Assembly (NCBI GenBank): GCA_910585155.1
Contig: CAJUEC010000009.1
Location: 1-64,000, forward strand
DNA from: an uncultured Oscillospiraceae bacterium
GTDB taxonomy: Bacteria > Bacillota > Clostridia > Oscillospirales > Oscillospiraceae
Direction of reading: 5' to 3'
Length of the DNA: 64,000 nt
Each line of letters starts with the position of its first letter. Within the stretch, counting starts at the first letter, position 1. The position numbers and the translations under genes were made by a program. The notes under the pieces were generated by a model. That model was given only the letters and a program-made list of their open reading frames with translations. It had not been told where the DNA came from and made no database searches. This document shows positions 33,173 through 41,449 of this stretch, piece by piece.

Positions 33173-33201
33173 ATTGTACTTCAAAATCCACGTCGTGTCA
33201 A
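33173..33201 (-). promoter_or_regulatory. promoter of XRE-Spo0A_C transcript
   Basis: Minus-strand TTGACA (33196-33201) and TACAAT (33173-33178) with 17-bp spacing. Confidence 0.8.
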
Positions 33202-33277
33202 TCATTTTTATAAAAAAACCGACGGCAAATCAAAAGAAATGCCGCCGGGCTGTGGACTAGCTCCAAATCAGGATGGG

Positions 33278-33514
33278 TCAGGGATTAACGGGAACCCAGT
33301 CGGTGAGCCAGATACCCTTGGTGATGGACCACAGGCGCATCTCCTCCACACCGTTGTTTGTCCTAAAATACCAGCGGACCTCCTCATAGCGGGCGGAAAT
33401 CCCCCCCTCGTCCCCGTCGGGCACGGGAGAAGCCAGGGCCGGGGCCACGCCGGCGGTGAGCAGGGTCACGGCGCACAGCAGGGCGGCGACGCCGGTCAGG
33501 ATACGCTTCTTCAC
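33278..33514 (-). CDS. small secreted protein coupled to M56 peptidase gene
   Basis: A 78-residue protein with a clear Sec signal peptide (KKR, hydrophobic core to about residue 25, then ALAS cleavage region) and a mature part of about 50 residues rich in Trp, Arg and acidic residues (VRWYFRTNNGVEEMRLW). The start is GTG, overlapping the stop of the M56 peptidase gene by four bases, so it is translated with it. No family was recognised. It could be a ligand, substrate or inhibitor of the membrane peptidase, or an unrelated exported peptide. Confidence 0.65.
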   Translation of the reverse strand: MKKRILTGVAALLCAVTLLTAGVAPALASPVPDGDEGGISARYEEVRWYFRTNNGVEEMRLWSITKGIWLTDWVPVNP

Positions 33515-34665
33515 TCAGACTCAACCTCCTCAAAAATGCGTAAATATTGATATTCCTCCGAGGTAACTTGCTCCTCGGAAAGATACTTGATAAATACATA
33601 ATTCTTGTATAGCTTATATCGGCCATCGGACGTCTTGAAGATAAAGGAGGAAAATTCCCCCTCACCGGCCTCAAGGTCCACAAAATCTTCCTTATAATAG
33701 ATGCCGGGTCCATCAGTAAAGCTCTCCGCAGGTGGTGCGCTGGCGGGCTGGAGCATCACCAGGTAGGACAGGACAAACACAGCAGTCAGAACCAGCCACT
33801 GCGCCGCCTTCCAGACGGGGCGGGGCTTTCTGTTCGCCTGGGCGATGCTCACCTCAATCCGCTGTCCCAAAACCGTATCGCGGCCAACGGCGGGAGACTC
33901 GTCCGGCGCCAGCAGCAGATATCGCTTGCTGACGATCCGCCTGGCCATTCTCACCAGCATCTCCAGGTATTCTTCCCGCTCCTCGCTGCTCATGTGCTCC
34001 GTCACCTTGGCGTCACATCGGAACTCCAGCAGCGCGTAGACGTCCTTGCGGATGAAATAGGCCGCAGGGTTCCACCACAGCGCCGCCGACAGCAGGCCGA
34101 AGAAAACCTTGATCTGGGCGTCATGAGTCCGAATGTGCTGGGCCTCATGGGCGAGGACCAATTCCACATCGTGCTCCGACATCTCCAGAACAGGGAGATA
34201 GATGGTGGGGCGAAAAATCCCAGACACATAGGGCGCCTCCACGTCGGGCGAGACCAGCACAGGACAGCCTACCTGGAGCCGCCGGGCCGCCCCCTCCACG
34301 AGGGGGTCTTCCACCACGGCATAGCCCCGGCTCTTCCTGTGCGCCCAGAGCATGAGCAGGAGATCAACCCCCACCGCAATCACCGCCCCAATGCCCCACA
34401 CCGCCAGCGCAAGCTGGCTGATAGACCAGTTGGTTCGGAAAAACTGCTGGGCCGTCCCCAGGACGCTCCAAGAACGCACGGCATAAGTAAATGATGGTAT
34501 CTCAATCGGCAGAACCAGCCGGACGGCGGCAAAGGCGCACACCAGCAGCAGCGCAGACACACCGCTCCGTTTGAGAAGCGGAGTGTTCCTGCGCGCCATG
34601 TGCACAACAACCGCCGCGAGACTGTAGAGGACAACGCCGGAAATCAGAGAGGGCAAGGAGATCAT
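33511..34665 (-). CDS. BlaR1-like M56 family membrane metallopeptidase
   Basis: A 384-residue membrane protein with four predicted helices and a cytosolic zinc-peptidase loop: VLAHEAQHIRTHD contains HExxH, and EFRCDAKV may supply the third zinc ligand. It resembles the protease half of BlaR1/MecR1 sensors but has only a short extracellular C-terminal part (about 90 residues after the last helix) instead of a penicillin-binding domain, so the signal is not obviously a beta-lactam. It is expected to trigger inactivation of the BlaI-type repressor encoded just upstream with an ATGA overlap. Confidence 0.85.
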   Translation of the reverse strand: MISLPSLISGVVLYSLAAVVVHMARRNTPLLKRSGVSALLLVCAFAAVRLVLPIEIPSFTYAVRSWSVLGTAQQFFRTNWSISQLALAVWGIGAVIAVGVDLLLMLWAHRKSRGYAVVEDPLVEGAARRLQVGCPVLVSPDVEAPYVSGIFRPTIYLPVLEMSEHDVELVLAHEAQHIRTHDAQIKVFFGLLSAALWWNPAAYFIRKDVYALLEFRCDAKVTEHMSSEEREEYLEMLVRMARRIVSKRYLLLAPDESPAVGRDTVLGQRIEVSIAQANRKPRPVWKAAQWLVLTAVFVLSYLVMLQPASAPPAESFTDGPGIYYKEDFVDLEAGEGEFSSFIFKTSDGRYKLYKNYVFIKYLSEEQVTSEEYQYLRIFEEVESE

Positions 34666-35066
34666 TGTTCTGTTTCCTGCTCCCTCGCAGATGCCAGCTC
34701 TTTCTTCCGCTCACTCAGCAGCTTTTCCAGCTCGTCCACTGTCTCCATGGTGAGCTCATCGTTTTGCAGAAGCATAGAGACATACAGGGGGATGGACTTC
34801 TCGCCCTTTCCCCGGAGGAGCAGGTTGGAAAAATAGCCCGCCCGGGTGATGTTGACGTCGTACAGCCGCCCATAGGTCTTTGTCCTCTTGACGAATCCTG
34901 CCTCGCGAATCGCCTCCTTCTTCAGCAAGCTGTTGAGCAGGATATGAATGGTGTTGGGGCTCCAGCTGGGGTTGTCGGCCTGCTCCAGGATCTCGAAGCG
35001 CGCCAAGGGGCGCCCCGCCTGCCACAGAGTCTCCATGAGCTCCAGCTCGCTTTTTGTTAAATTCAC
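34662..35066 (-). CDS. BlaI/MecI/CopY-family repressor
   Basis: A 134-residue winged-helix repressor: LTKSELELMETLWQAGRPLARFEI, then WSPNTIHILLNSLLKKEAIREAGF and the wing GRLYDVNI, followed by a helical dimerisation tail. The start is GTG with GAGGAGG upstream. It heads the blaI-M56-small secreted protein operon and presumably represses it until cleaved. It is one of two BlaI-type modules in the window. Confidence 0.88.
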   Translation of the reverse strand: MNLTKSELELMETLWQAGRPLARFEILEQADNPSWSPNTIHILLNSLLKKEAIREAGFVKRTKTYGRLYDVNITRAGYFSNLLLRGKGEKSIPLYVSMLLQNDELTMETVDELEKLLSERKKELASAREQETEQ

Positions 35067-35103
35067 GGTGTCCTCCTCTTCGGATGATGTTTACCCCATC
35101 CAA

Positions 35104-35131
35104 ATTATATCTTTTTCTTCCCATATGTCAA
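35104..35131 (-). promoter_or_regulatory. promoter of blaI-M56 operon
   Basis: Minus-strand TTGACA (35126-35131) and TATAAT (35104-35109), 16-bp spacing. Between -10 and the start codon lies a partial inverted repeat GGATG...CATCC that could be the operator. Confidence 0.78.
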
Positions 35132-35448
35132 GAGGTTATCCGCAAATTGGGCCGAATTTTTCCGCCCGTCCGCCCTGGTTCCGGCCCGCCCGCCCCGGAC
35201 GCAGAGGCGCGGCGGAAGCCCTGCCCCTTGTGGAAACCTCCTGAAAACGGGATCTCTACGTCTTTAGTATAAACGAAAATGAAAAAAAATCAAGATTTTG
35301 ATAAAAATTTTTTCATTTGATCTTATTGAAAACCGGCGGCCTGCCAGCAGTGAGATTTTCCCCGCCGGCCAAAAAAACGCCGGTCGGGCCCGCCGCCGAT
35401 CTTCACGCCGGGCCGGCTCCCTCCGCGCCCAGGAACCGTTTCGCGCTA
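35132..35448. other. non-coding gap
   Basis: No gene seen. The gap has GC-rich flanks and an AT-rich centre (about 35265-35330). Short GCCGGC repeats and a GGCCGGCxxxGCCGG hairpin-like patch occur near 35380-35410, but no clear terminator. Confidence 0.5.
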
Positions 35449-35478
35449 TTGACACTAAAATGAAGAGAATGGTATAAT
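35449..35478 (+). promoter_or_regulatory. promoter of hybrid kinase operon
   Basis: TTGACA (35449-35454) and TATAAT (35473-35478) separated by 18 bp. Confidence 0.75.
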
Positions 35479-35560
35479 GAAGCGGGCTCCCAGCAGGGCC
35501 CGGCTCAGCAGGCGAGGCCGGGGCTCCCCCAGCCGGCGGAGCCCCCCATCATTCTGCCTG

Positions 35561-35594
35561 AGAACCTGCATGCTCAGCGGGAAGCGCAGGTTCT
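35561..35594 (+). other. hairpin in hybrid kinase leader
   Basis: AGAACCTGC pairs with GCAGGTTCT across a 16-nt loop, shortly before the kinase start. It could modulate translation initiation; there is no U run. Confidence 0.5.
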
Positions 35595-35620
35595 GAACGC
35601 TCGAAATGGAGATCATGAAA

Positions 35621-38191
35621 ATGAGACAGAAGCCAGCTCAGTCGGAACGCCGGAGAGGTTCCTTTCTCCCCCTTTCCATTGTGCTCATTTTTTGTGTTTT
35701 CGGTACAATTGTCTATGGCGTCGCCCAGAAAACCTCCCGAGAAATGTCCTCCTCCGCTATTCAGAACCTCAGCGAGAGCCTGGATCTGATCCAGTGCACC
35801 ATTGAGGCCATTCTGAGCAACGAGGCGGAATTCCAGGCCCTCCTGGCCCAGGAGCTGGCCCGGGCGGAGGACCCGGCGGAGTATATCCGAACCTATGAGA
35901 TCAACCAAACGATGGCGCGGCTGTCGCTGATCCTCGCGGGGGAGACGGAGGGGGTCTCCAACACCGGTGGAACCTTCACGGCGGAGGAGCTGGATTTTTC
36001 CGCCGGGGGAACGGTGGGGGACATGCCGGTCTCCCGCTCCTATCTCAATTACATGGGCACGTGGGCCTACACCCTGAAATGCCCTGTGGAGAAGGACGGC
36101 CAAGAGATCGGAACGCTGTATGTGGAGTACATCTACGACACCATCGACCGCTCCCTCCCCCCGGAGGGCTTCTACAACAAGCAGGCGTCGCTGTATATCA
36201 TGGACGCGGAGAGCCAGAGGTTCGTCCTGAAGCCCAAGGGCATGGGGCAGCGCAACGCTGGCCACCTCAACCTGGACGACTTCTATCGGGCCAACAGCAT
36301 TGACGACCCGGAGATCCGGGCGGAGGTAACCCAGTGCCTGGCCGACGGGCGGGATATCCTGTTCTACCACGACATCCGGGGCGAGGACGCCCTCAGCTAC
36401 ATGTGGTCCGTCAACGGCGGGACCATCTTCCTGGTGGGGTACGTGCCGGTGGCCGCCATCCAGCAGGAGGGCAGAACGGTCAATCAGAGCATCATCATCG
36501 TGGTTACCGCCATGCTGGCCGCCTTCCTGCTGTGCGTGGTCCTGTACTACCTCAGCTGGAGGCAGCAGGAACGGCTCCGAGAGGAGCGGGAGCAGGAGCG
36601 CAGGCTCCACAACCGGCAGCTGGCGGAGGCTCTGAAGGCCGCCCAGATCGCCAGCAACTCCAAAACCACCTTCCTGTCCAACATGTCCCACGACATCCGC
36701 ACCCCCATGAACGCAGTCCTGGGGTTCACCACCCTGCTGGCCCGGGACGCGGAGGACCCGGCGAGGGTGCGGGATTACACCAGAAAGATCACCGCCTCCG
36801 GCCAGCACCTGCTCAGCCTCATCAACGACATCCTGGACGTGTCCAAGATCGAGAGCGGCAAGGTGGTGCTCAACTTCGAGCGGTTCGAGCTCAGCGGCGT
36901 GGTCTCCTCTGTGGACGCCATCATCCAGCCCATGGCCCGGGCCAAGGGACAGGCGTTCCACGTGGAGGTGTCCGGCATCCGCCACGAATATCTGGTGGGG
37001 GACGAGACCCGCATCAACCAGGTTCTCATCAACCTTCTCTCCAACGCCGTCAAGTACACCCAGGAGGGCGGGCAGATCTGGCTGCGCATCATCGGGCTCA
37101 AGCCCCGCTCCAGCTCCTTTGAGCACGTTCGGATCGAGGTGGAGGACAACGGCTACGGCATGACGCCGGAATACCTGAAAACCATTTTCGACGCCTTTAC
37201 CCGGGCGGAAAACAGCACCACCAACAAGGTGCAGGGCACCGGGCTGGGCATGGCCATCACCAAGAGCATTGTGGAGCTCATGGGCGGCACCATCGAGGTC
37301 ACCAGCCAGGTGGGTCAAGGCTCCCTCTTTCAGGTGGAGCTGGAGCTGCGCATCCAGGAGGACCGCAGAGACCAGCAGTTCTGGAAGGAGCGGGGGGTCT
37401 CCCGGGTGCTGGCGGTGGAGCAGGACGCCGGCGGCCGGGACAACATCCAGGCCCTCATGGCGGACACAGAGGTCCAGGTGGACGCCGCGCTGGGGCTGGA
37501 CGAGGCCCTGGCCCGCATTCAAGGCGGCGCGGACTATCAAATGGTCCTGCTGGACTGGGATATGCCGGGGCTGGACGGCCTCCAGGCGGCTCAAATGCTG
37601 CGGGACGCCCTCCCTGGCGGCGCTCCCATTCTGCTCCTGGCGGAATACGGCGACCAGGAGGTGGAGCGGGCCCTCCGGGTCAGCCGCACCGGAATGCTCC
37701 CAAAGCCGTTTTTTGCCGCCGCCCTCCGAGAGCGGGTGGAGGAGCTGTGGAGCGGCGGGGAGGCTCCGCCGGCCCTCGAGGCCGCCCACAGCCTGGAGGG
37801 ACTCCGCTTCCTGGCCGCTGAGGACAACGAGATCAACGCCGAGATTCTGTCGGAGCTTCTGGAGCTGGAAAACGCCGCCTGTGAGATTGTGGAAAACGGC
37901 CGCCTGGCGGTGGAGCGCTTCCAGCGCTCCCAGCCGGGGGAGTTTGACGCGGTGCTGATGGACGTTCAAATGCCGGTGATGAACGGCCACGACGCGGCCC
38001 GGGCCATCCGTTCCCTGGACCGGCCGGACGCGGGGCGCATCCCCATCATCGCCATGACGGCCAACGCCTTTGCCGAGGACGAAAAGGCGGCGCTGGACGC
38101 CGGCATGGACGCCCACGTATCCAAGCCGCTGGACATTGAGCTTTTGAAGCGGGTAATTGGACGATGTGTGAAAGGACGAGGAGCACCATGA
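35621..38191 (+). CDS. hybrid sensor histidine kinase with two receiver domains
   Basis: About 856 residues. Membrane helices at about 15-35 and 290-312 flank an extracellular sensor domain of some 250 residues. The kinase has H box FLSNMSHDIRTPMNA (His near 357), N box INLLSNAVKYT, G1 DNGYGMTPEY and G2 GTGLGMAITKS. Two receivers follow: the first with LLDWDMPGLDG (Asp near 645), the second with AEDNEIN and LMDVQMPVMNG (Asp near 782). The start at 35621 was chosen because GGAG lies at the right distance; two ATGs just upstream are alternatives. It overlaps the next gene by four bases, tying it to a solute-binding lipoprotein. No separate response regulator is present. Confidence 0.9.
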   Translation: MRQKPAQSERRRGSFLPLSIVLIFCVFGTIVYGVAQKTSREMSSSAIQNLSESLDLIQCTIEAILSNEAEFQALLAQELARAEDPAEYIRTYEINQTMARLSLILAGETEGVSNTGGTFTAEELDFSAGGTVGDMPVSRSYLNYMGTWAYTLKCPVEKDGQEIGTLYVEYIYDTIDRSLPPEGFYNKQASLYIMDAESQRFVLKPKGMGQRNAGHLNLDDFYRANSIDDPEIRAEVTQCLADGRDILFYHDIRGEDALSYMWSVNGGTIFLVGYVPVAAIQQEGRTVNQSIIIVVTAMLAAFLLCVVLYYLSWRQQERLREEREQERRLHNRQLAEALKAAQIASNSKTTFLSNMSHDIRTPMNAVLGFTTLLARDAEDPARVRDYTRKITASGQHLLSLINDILDVSKIESGKVVLNFERFELSGVVSSVDAIIQPMARAKGQAFHVEVSGIRHEYLVGDETRINQVLINLLSNAVKYTQEGGQIWLRIIGLKPRSSSFEHVRIEVEDNGYGMTPEYLKTIFDAFTRAENSTTNKVQGTGLGMAITKSIVELMGGTIEVTSQVGQGSLFQVELELRIQEDRRDQQFWKERGVSRVLAVEQDAGGRDNIQALMADTEVQVDAALGLDEALARIQGGADYQMVLLDWDMPGLDGLQAAQMLRDALPGGAPILLLAEYGDQEVERALRVSRTGMLPKPFFAAALRERVEELWSGGEAPPALEAAHSLEGLRFLAAEDNEINAEILSELLELENAACEIVENGRLAVERFQRSQPGEFDAVLMDVQMPVMNGHDAARAIRSLDRPDAGRIPIIAMTANAFAEDEKAALDAGMDAHVSKPLDIELLKRVIGRCVKGRGAP

Positions 38192-39510
38192 AAAGGCATA
38201 CGCAAAACAGGCTGCGCAGGTGGACGGCTGTCTGTCTGGCGTGGCTTGTCCTTCTATCCCTGCCGGCCTGCGGCCAGACGGAGGCGGACAAAAATCTGCT
38301 GCCCTCCAAGGCGGTCTCCGACCGGGTGGTCAACCTGTTCGGCCCCATGGAAAAAATTGAGCCGGACGCGGAAAATGTGGCCCGGACCGCCGCGGACCTC
38401 ACCGTAGCCATGGCGGAACAGGAGCTGGGGCTGACCGTGGCCTACAGCACCTACACCGCAGAGGACTACCAGGACAGAACCTACGACGAGGTGGCTTTGA
38501 GCCGGGTGCGCAGTAATCTGGACGACCTGTACCTGCTCAACCCGGACACCATCTCGATTCTGGGGACGGAGGGCAGGCTGGCGGACCTGTCCGGGCTGGA
38601 CAGCGCCAAAAATCTGCGGGATATCATCCGCACCGCCAACACAGTGGACGGCAAGCTGGTGGCCATCCCCCAGGAGGTGGTGGCCTACGGCCTGTTCGTC
38701 AACATGGATCTGTTTGAACAGTACAATCTGGAGCTGCCGGAGACGCCGGAGGAATTTCTGGAGTGCTGCCGGGTGTTCCAGGAGAACGGAATCGAAATCC
38801 CCGTGGGGGCCAACCGCTGGTGGCTGGAGACCTTTGTGTTCGCCCAGGCCTACGCTGATCTCTACAACGGCGGCAGTACCGAGGCGGAGATCGCCGCCCT
38901 CAACAGCGGGGAGGCCCGGTACAGCGACTATATGCGCCCCGGCTTCCAGTTTTTGCAGACTCTGATTGACTGCGGCTATATTGATGCGGAACGGGCCGCC
39001 GTCAGCGAGGCGATCGAGGGGGAGCGGGCAGATTTCCTGGCGGGGAAAACCCCCATCGTCATGGCCTACTGGGGGGCGGCCAACGCGGAAACCGCATACG
39101 GAAAGACGGACTTCGAAATGCGGGTCATCGGCTTCCCCAGCAGCCGGGGCCAGATGCCCGTGATGTCCATGACCGGCTTTGCCGTGGGCGCCGACGCCGA
39201 GCACCGGGAGGACGCCATGCTCGCCCTGGACGTCATGGTCTCCGACAAAGCCCTTCAGACCTACGCGGAGACCAACCGGGTCATCTCCCCCTCCAAAAAC
39301 GTGAAGGTGGACTGCGTCCCCGCCCTGAAGCCCCTCAGTGACAGGATCGAGGAGGGGGTGTACGTCCTGGGCTCCAACGCGGGCATGCATGTGGAGCAGT
39401 GGGGCAACACCTGCCTCATCGTCCGGGAGCTGCTGAACGGCGCCACGGTGGAGCAGTGCATGGCGTCCTTTGACCGGCTCCAGGACCAGGCCCTGGGCCA
39501 AACCCCCTGA
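38188..39510 (+). CDS. extracellular solute-binding lipoprotein, sugar type
   Basis: A 440-residue lipoprotein (lipobox LPACG) of the family 1 solute-binding class: AVAYSTYTAEDY-like strand, IPQEVVAYGLFVNMDLFEQYNLELPETPEEFLE and FLAGKTPIVMAYWGAANAE are typical landmarks. No ABC permease or ATPase gene follows. Because it is translationally coupled (ATGA) to a hybrid sensor kinase, it may serve as a ligand-capturing subunit for the kinase rather than, or as well as, for transport. Carbohydrate is the most common ligand of the family but is not proven here. Confidence 0.85.
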   Translation: MKRHTQNRLRRWTAVCLAWLVLLSLPACGQTEADKNLLPSKAVSDRVVNLFGPMEKIEPDAENVARTAADLTVAMAEQELGLTVAYSTYTAEDYQDRTYDEVALSRVRSNLDDLYLLNPDTISILGTEGRLADLSGLDSAKNLRDIIRTANTVDGKLVAIPQEVVAYGLFVNMDLFEQYNLELPETPEEFLECCRVFQENGIEIPVGANRWWLETFVFAQAYADLYNGGSTEAEIAALNSGEARYSDYMRPGFQFLQTLIDCGYIDAERAAVSEAIEGERADFLAGKTPIVMAYWGAANAETAYGKTDFEMRVIGFPSSRGQMPVMSMTGFAVGADAEHREDAMLALDVMVSDKALQTYAETNRVISPSKNVKVDCVPALKPLSDRIEEGVYVLGSNAGMHVEQWGNTCLIVRELLNGATVEQCMASFDRLQDQALGQTP

Positions 39511-39530
39511 CCCTGCGCCGGAGCGGATTG

Positions 39531-39693
39531 GGGAAGGACTGATTAAATCGGCAAAGGCGATTTGCGAGAGATTTTGCGTCAGGATGCGGCGCAATTTCGC
39601 AGGAATAATTGTGTTTATTTCAAGAAATTGCAACAAGATCCTGGCGCAAAAGCTCCACAAAGCGCCGCAGGCGCATTTAATCAGTGCTTCCTT
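39531..39693. repeat. 163-bp palindromic repeat element, copy B
   Basis: The ends form an imperfect inverted repeat (GGGAAGGACTGATTAAAT at 39531 and the complement of ATTTAATCAGTGCTTCCTT at 39675-39693). The centre contains CGCAGGAATA, TGTGT and TATTTCAAG, flanked by self-complementary arms, matching the centre of copy A at 14287-14450 (opposite orientation) although the outer arms differ. There is no open frame. It lies directly after the solute-binding protein gene. Confidence 0.7.
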
Positions 39694-39698
39694 AGTTG

Positions 39699-39746
39699 AA
39701 CAACAGCGGCGGGCCAAAGCGTTTGCTTTGGCCCGCCGCTGTTGTT
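39699..39746 (+). terminator. 22-bp perfect hairpin
   Basis: A 22-bp perfect inverted repeat starting AACAACAGCGGCGGGCC, with a GTTT loop. It follows the kinase/solute-binding operon and the palindromic repeat. A proper U run is missing, so it could be a transcript-end stabiliser or terminator. Confidence 0.6.
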
Positions 39747-39820
39747 CCGGCTGTTACCATTTTTCATGACTTTGTCCCGCGCAGCGGCCATCAAACCGTT
39801 TTTGCCCGCTGAAAGCCTGG

Positions 39821-40258
39821 TCAGCGCTCCGCCTCCATGATCTTGTCCACCCGGCGCTGGTGGCGTCCGCCCTCAAACTCCGTAGCCAGGAACACGTCCA
39901 AAATGCGCTGGGCCAGATTGCCCCCGGTGACCCCCGCCCCCATGGCCAGCACGTTGGCGTCGTTGTGGCGGCGGGTCATCTCGGCAGACAGCGGCTCGTG
40001 GCACAGTGCGCAGCGCACCCCCCGCACCTTGTTGGCGGCGATGCTCATGCCGATGCCGGTGGTGCACAGCACCACCCCCCGCTGGCAGGTCCCCTCCGCC
40101 ACCAGCCGGGCGGCGGCCAGACCGAAGTCCGGGTAGTCGCAGCTGTCCGTGCTGTGGGCGCCGCAGTCGGTGACCTCGTGGCCCTGCTCCAGCAGATGGG
40201 CCTTCAGCCGCTCCTTCAGCTCATAAGCGCCATGGTCGCAGGCAATGGAAATTTTCAT
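39821..40258 (-). CDS. rpiB: ribose 5-phosphate isomerase B
   Basis: A 145-residue RpiB/LacAB-family isomerase interconverting ribose 5-phosphate and ribulose 5-phosphate in the pentose phosphate pathway. Motifs: ISIACDHGAYELK (active-site DHGA), CDYPDFG, VLCTTGIGMSIAANKVRGVRCA (with the catalytic cysteine region) and HNDANVLAMGAG. Length is normal. The PHP phosphatase gene lies 17 bp upstream and is probably cotranscribed. Confidence 0.93.
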   Translation of the reverse strand: MKISIACDHGAYELKERLKAHLLEQGHEVTDCGAHSTDSCDYPDFGLAAARLVAEGTCQRGVVLCTTGIGMSIAANKVRGVRCALCHEPLSAEMTRRHNDANVLAMGAGVTGGNLAQRILDVFLATEFEGGRHQRRVDKIMEAER

Positions 40259-40275
40259 GGAACAAATCCCTCCGT

Positions 40276-41091
40276 TTACAGTTTGTGGAGCACCGGCCTG
40301 CGGCGCTCATAGGTGGTTACACTGTCAAAGCCCGCCGCCTGGATCATCTCCAGCGCCTGGGGGATGCCGCGGGCCACGTCCTCCGGCCGGTGGGCGTCCG
40401 CCCCCACGGTGACCAGCCTGCCGCCGCACTCCCGGAACCACCGCAGCAGCGGGGGCCAGGAGGCCAGGTCAGCGCCATGCCAGACGTTCACCTCCATGGC
40501 GTGGTCCGTCCTGGCCATCTCGGTGAAAATGGCCCTCACCCGCTCCTCATAGTCCTCCATGGTCAGGTCGACCCCGTCCTTTCGGATATAGCGCAGCGGA
40601 TAGCTGATATGGGCCAGGCTGTCGTAGCAGTCGGGCAGCCGGGTGACCAAGGTCAAGGTGTGCTCCAGGGTCGACTCCATAGCCCGGCGGGCCAGCGCCT
40701 CATTTCCCCGGTAGTCGGTCATGTCCAGCAGATCGTTGCTGTGAAACCCAATCCAGTTGTGGAGGGAGCCCAGCACAAAATCCAGCTCCTCCCCGCCCTG
40801 GGCCAGGGCGGCCCGGGCGGCCTCCGGGTCATAGGGCGCGGAGCCCAGCTCCAGCCCCAGGCGGAGGGTCAGCCTGTCCCCCAACGATCTTTTGACCTGG
40901 CGATACTGTTCCTTGGCTGCGGCCCAGTCAAAGGGGGCCGCGGGAAGGCCGTCATAGTCCAGCAGGTCGTGGTGGTCGGAGACGCAGAACTCGCGCAGTC
41001 CGGCTTCCAGGGCGGCGCGGGCCATCTCCGCCAACGGCACATCGCAGTCGGGAGATATCTGAGAATGGCTGTGGATGTCGCAGAGATACAT
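40276..41091 (-). CDS. PHP-domain histidinol-phosphatase-type protein
   Basis: A 271-residue PHP metal-dependent phosphoesterase of the HisK type. Metal ligands appear as DIHSHSQISPDC near the start, SDHHDLLDY, LGLELG, VLGSLHNW and GADAHRPEDV near the end. It could remove phosphate from histidinol phosphate or another small phosphomonoester; no histidine biosynthesis genes are present here, so the physiological substrate is uncertain. The ATG at 41089-41091 follows GAGGTG. Confidence 0.85.
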   Translation of the reverse strand: MYLCDIHSHSQISPDCDVPLAEMARAALEAGLREFCVSDHHDLLDYDGLPAAPFDWAAAKEQYRQVKRSLGDRLTLRLGLELGSAPYDPEAARAALAQGGEELDFVLGSLHNWIGFHSNDLLDMTDYRGNEALARRAMESTLEHTLTLVTRLPDCYDSLAHISYPLRYIRKDGVDLTMEDYEERVRAIFTEMARTDHAMEVNVWHGADLASWPPLLRWFRECGGRLVTVGADAHRPEDVARGIPQALEMIQAAGFDSVTTYERRRPVLHKL

Positions 41092-41097
41092 GGTCAA

Positions 41098-41449
41098 TCA
41101 CCTCTTCAGAGTGCCCTTTCGGTCAAATCGAGGCTCAGTCAAGTAGGTTCGATTTGGAATTGCAGACGCAGCGGAATGACTGAGCTTTCGGCGCAAACCG
41201 GGAACCCAACGGCCTGAAAAGGCCGTTGGGAAAGGAGGAGCAAGGGAGTGAGCAGAGCTTTCGCCGCCCTTAAGCGGAAGCGAAGCCGAGCGGACTTTGC
41301 GACGACGCAGCGAGGGATATGGAGCTTGCGAAAATACGCCCTCTTACCCAAATCGAAGCCCAGCGAAGTGGGTTCGATTTGGAATTGTAGACGCAGCGGA
41401 ATGACCGAGGCTTCGGCAAAGCCGGAAGCGAGGGATATGGAGCTTGCGT
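41098..41449. repeat. repeat-filled intergenic region
   Basis: No gene seen. An approximately 68-bp direct repeat occurs at 41124-41192 and 41349-41415. Each copy contains an inverted repeat of AAATCGA/TCGATTT, and copy two is a near-perfect 35-bp palindrome. A separate 21-bp sequence, GCGAGGGATATGGAGCTTGC plus G, occurs near 41310 and 41427. The copies differ by scattered substitutions, consistent with an old repeat family. Confidence 0.7.

Noticed and set aside
35549..38116. 855-codon open frame opposite the hybrid kinase
   Set aside because: It lies wholly antisense to a kinase with complete H, N, G1, G2 and receiver motifs. High GC content keeps antisense frames open, and the antisense product shows no domain.
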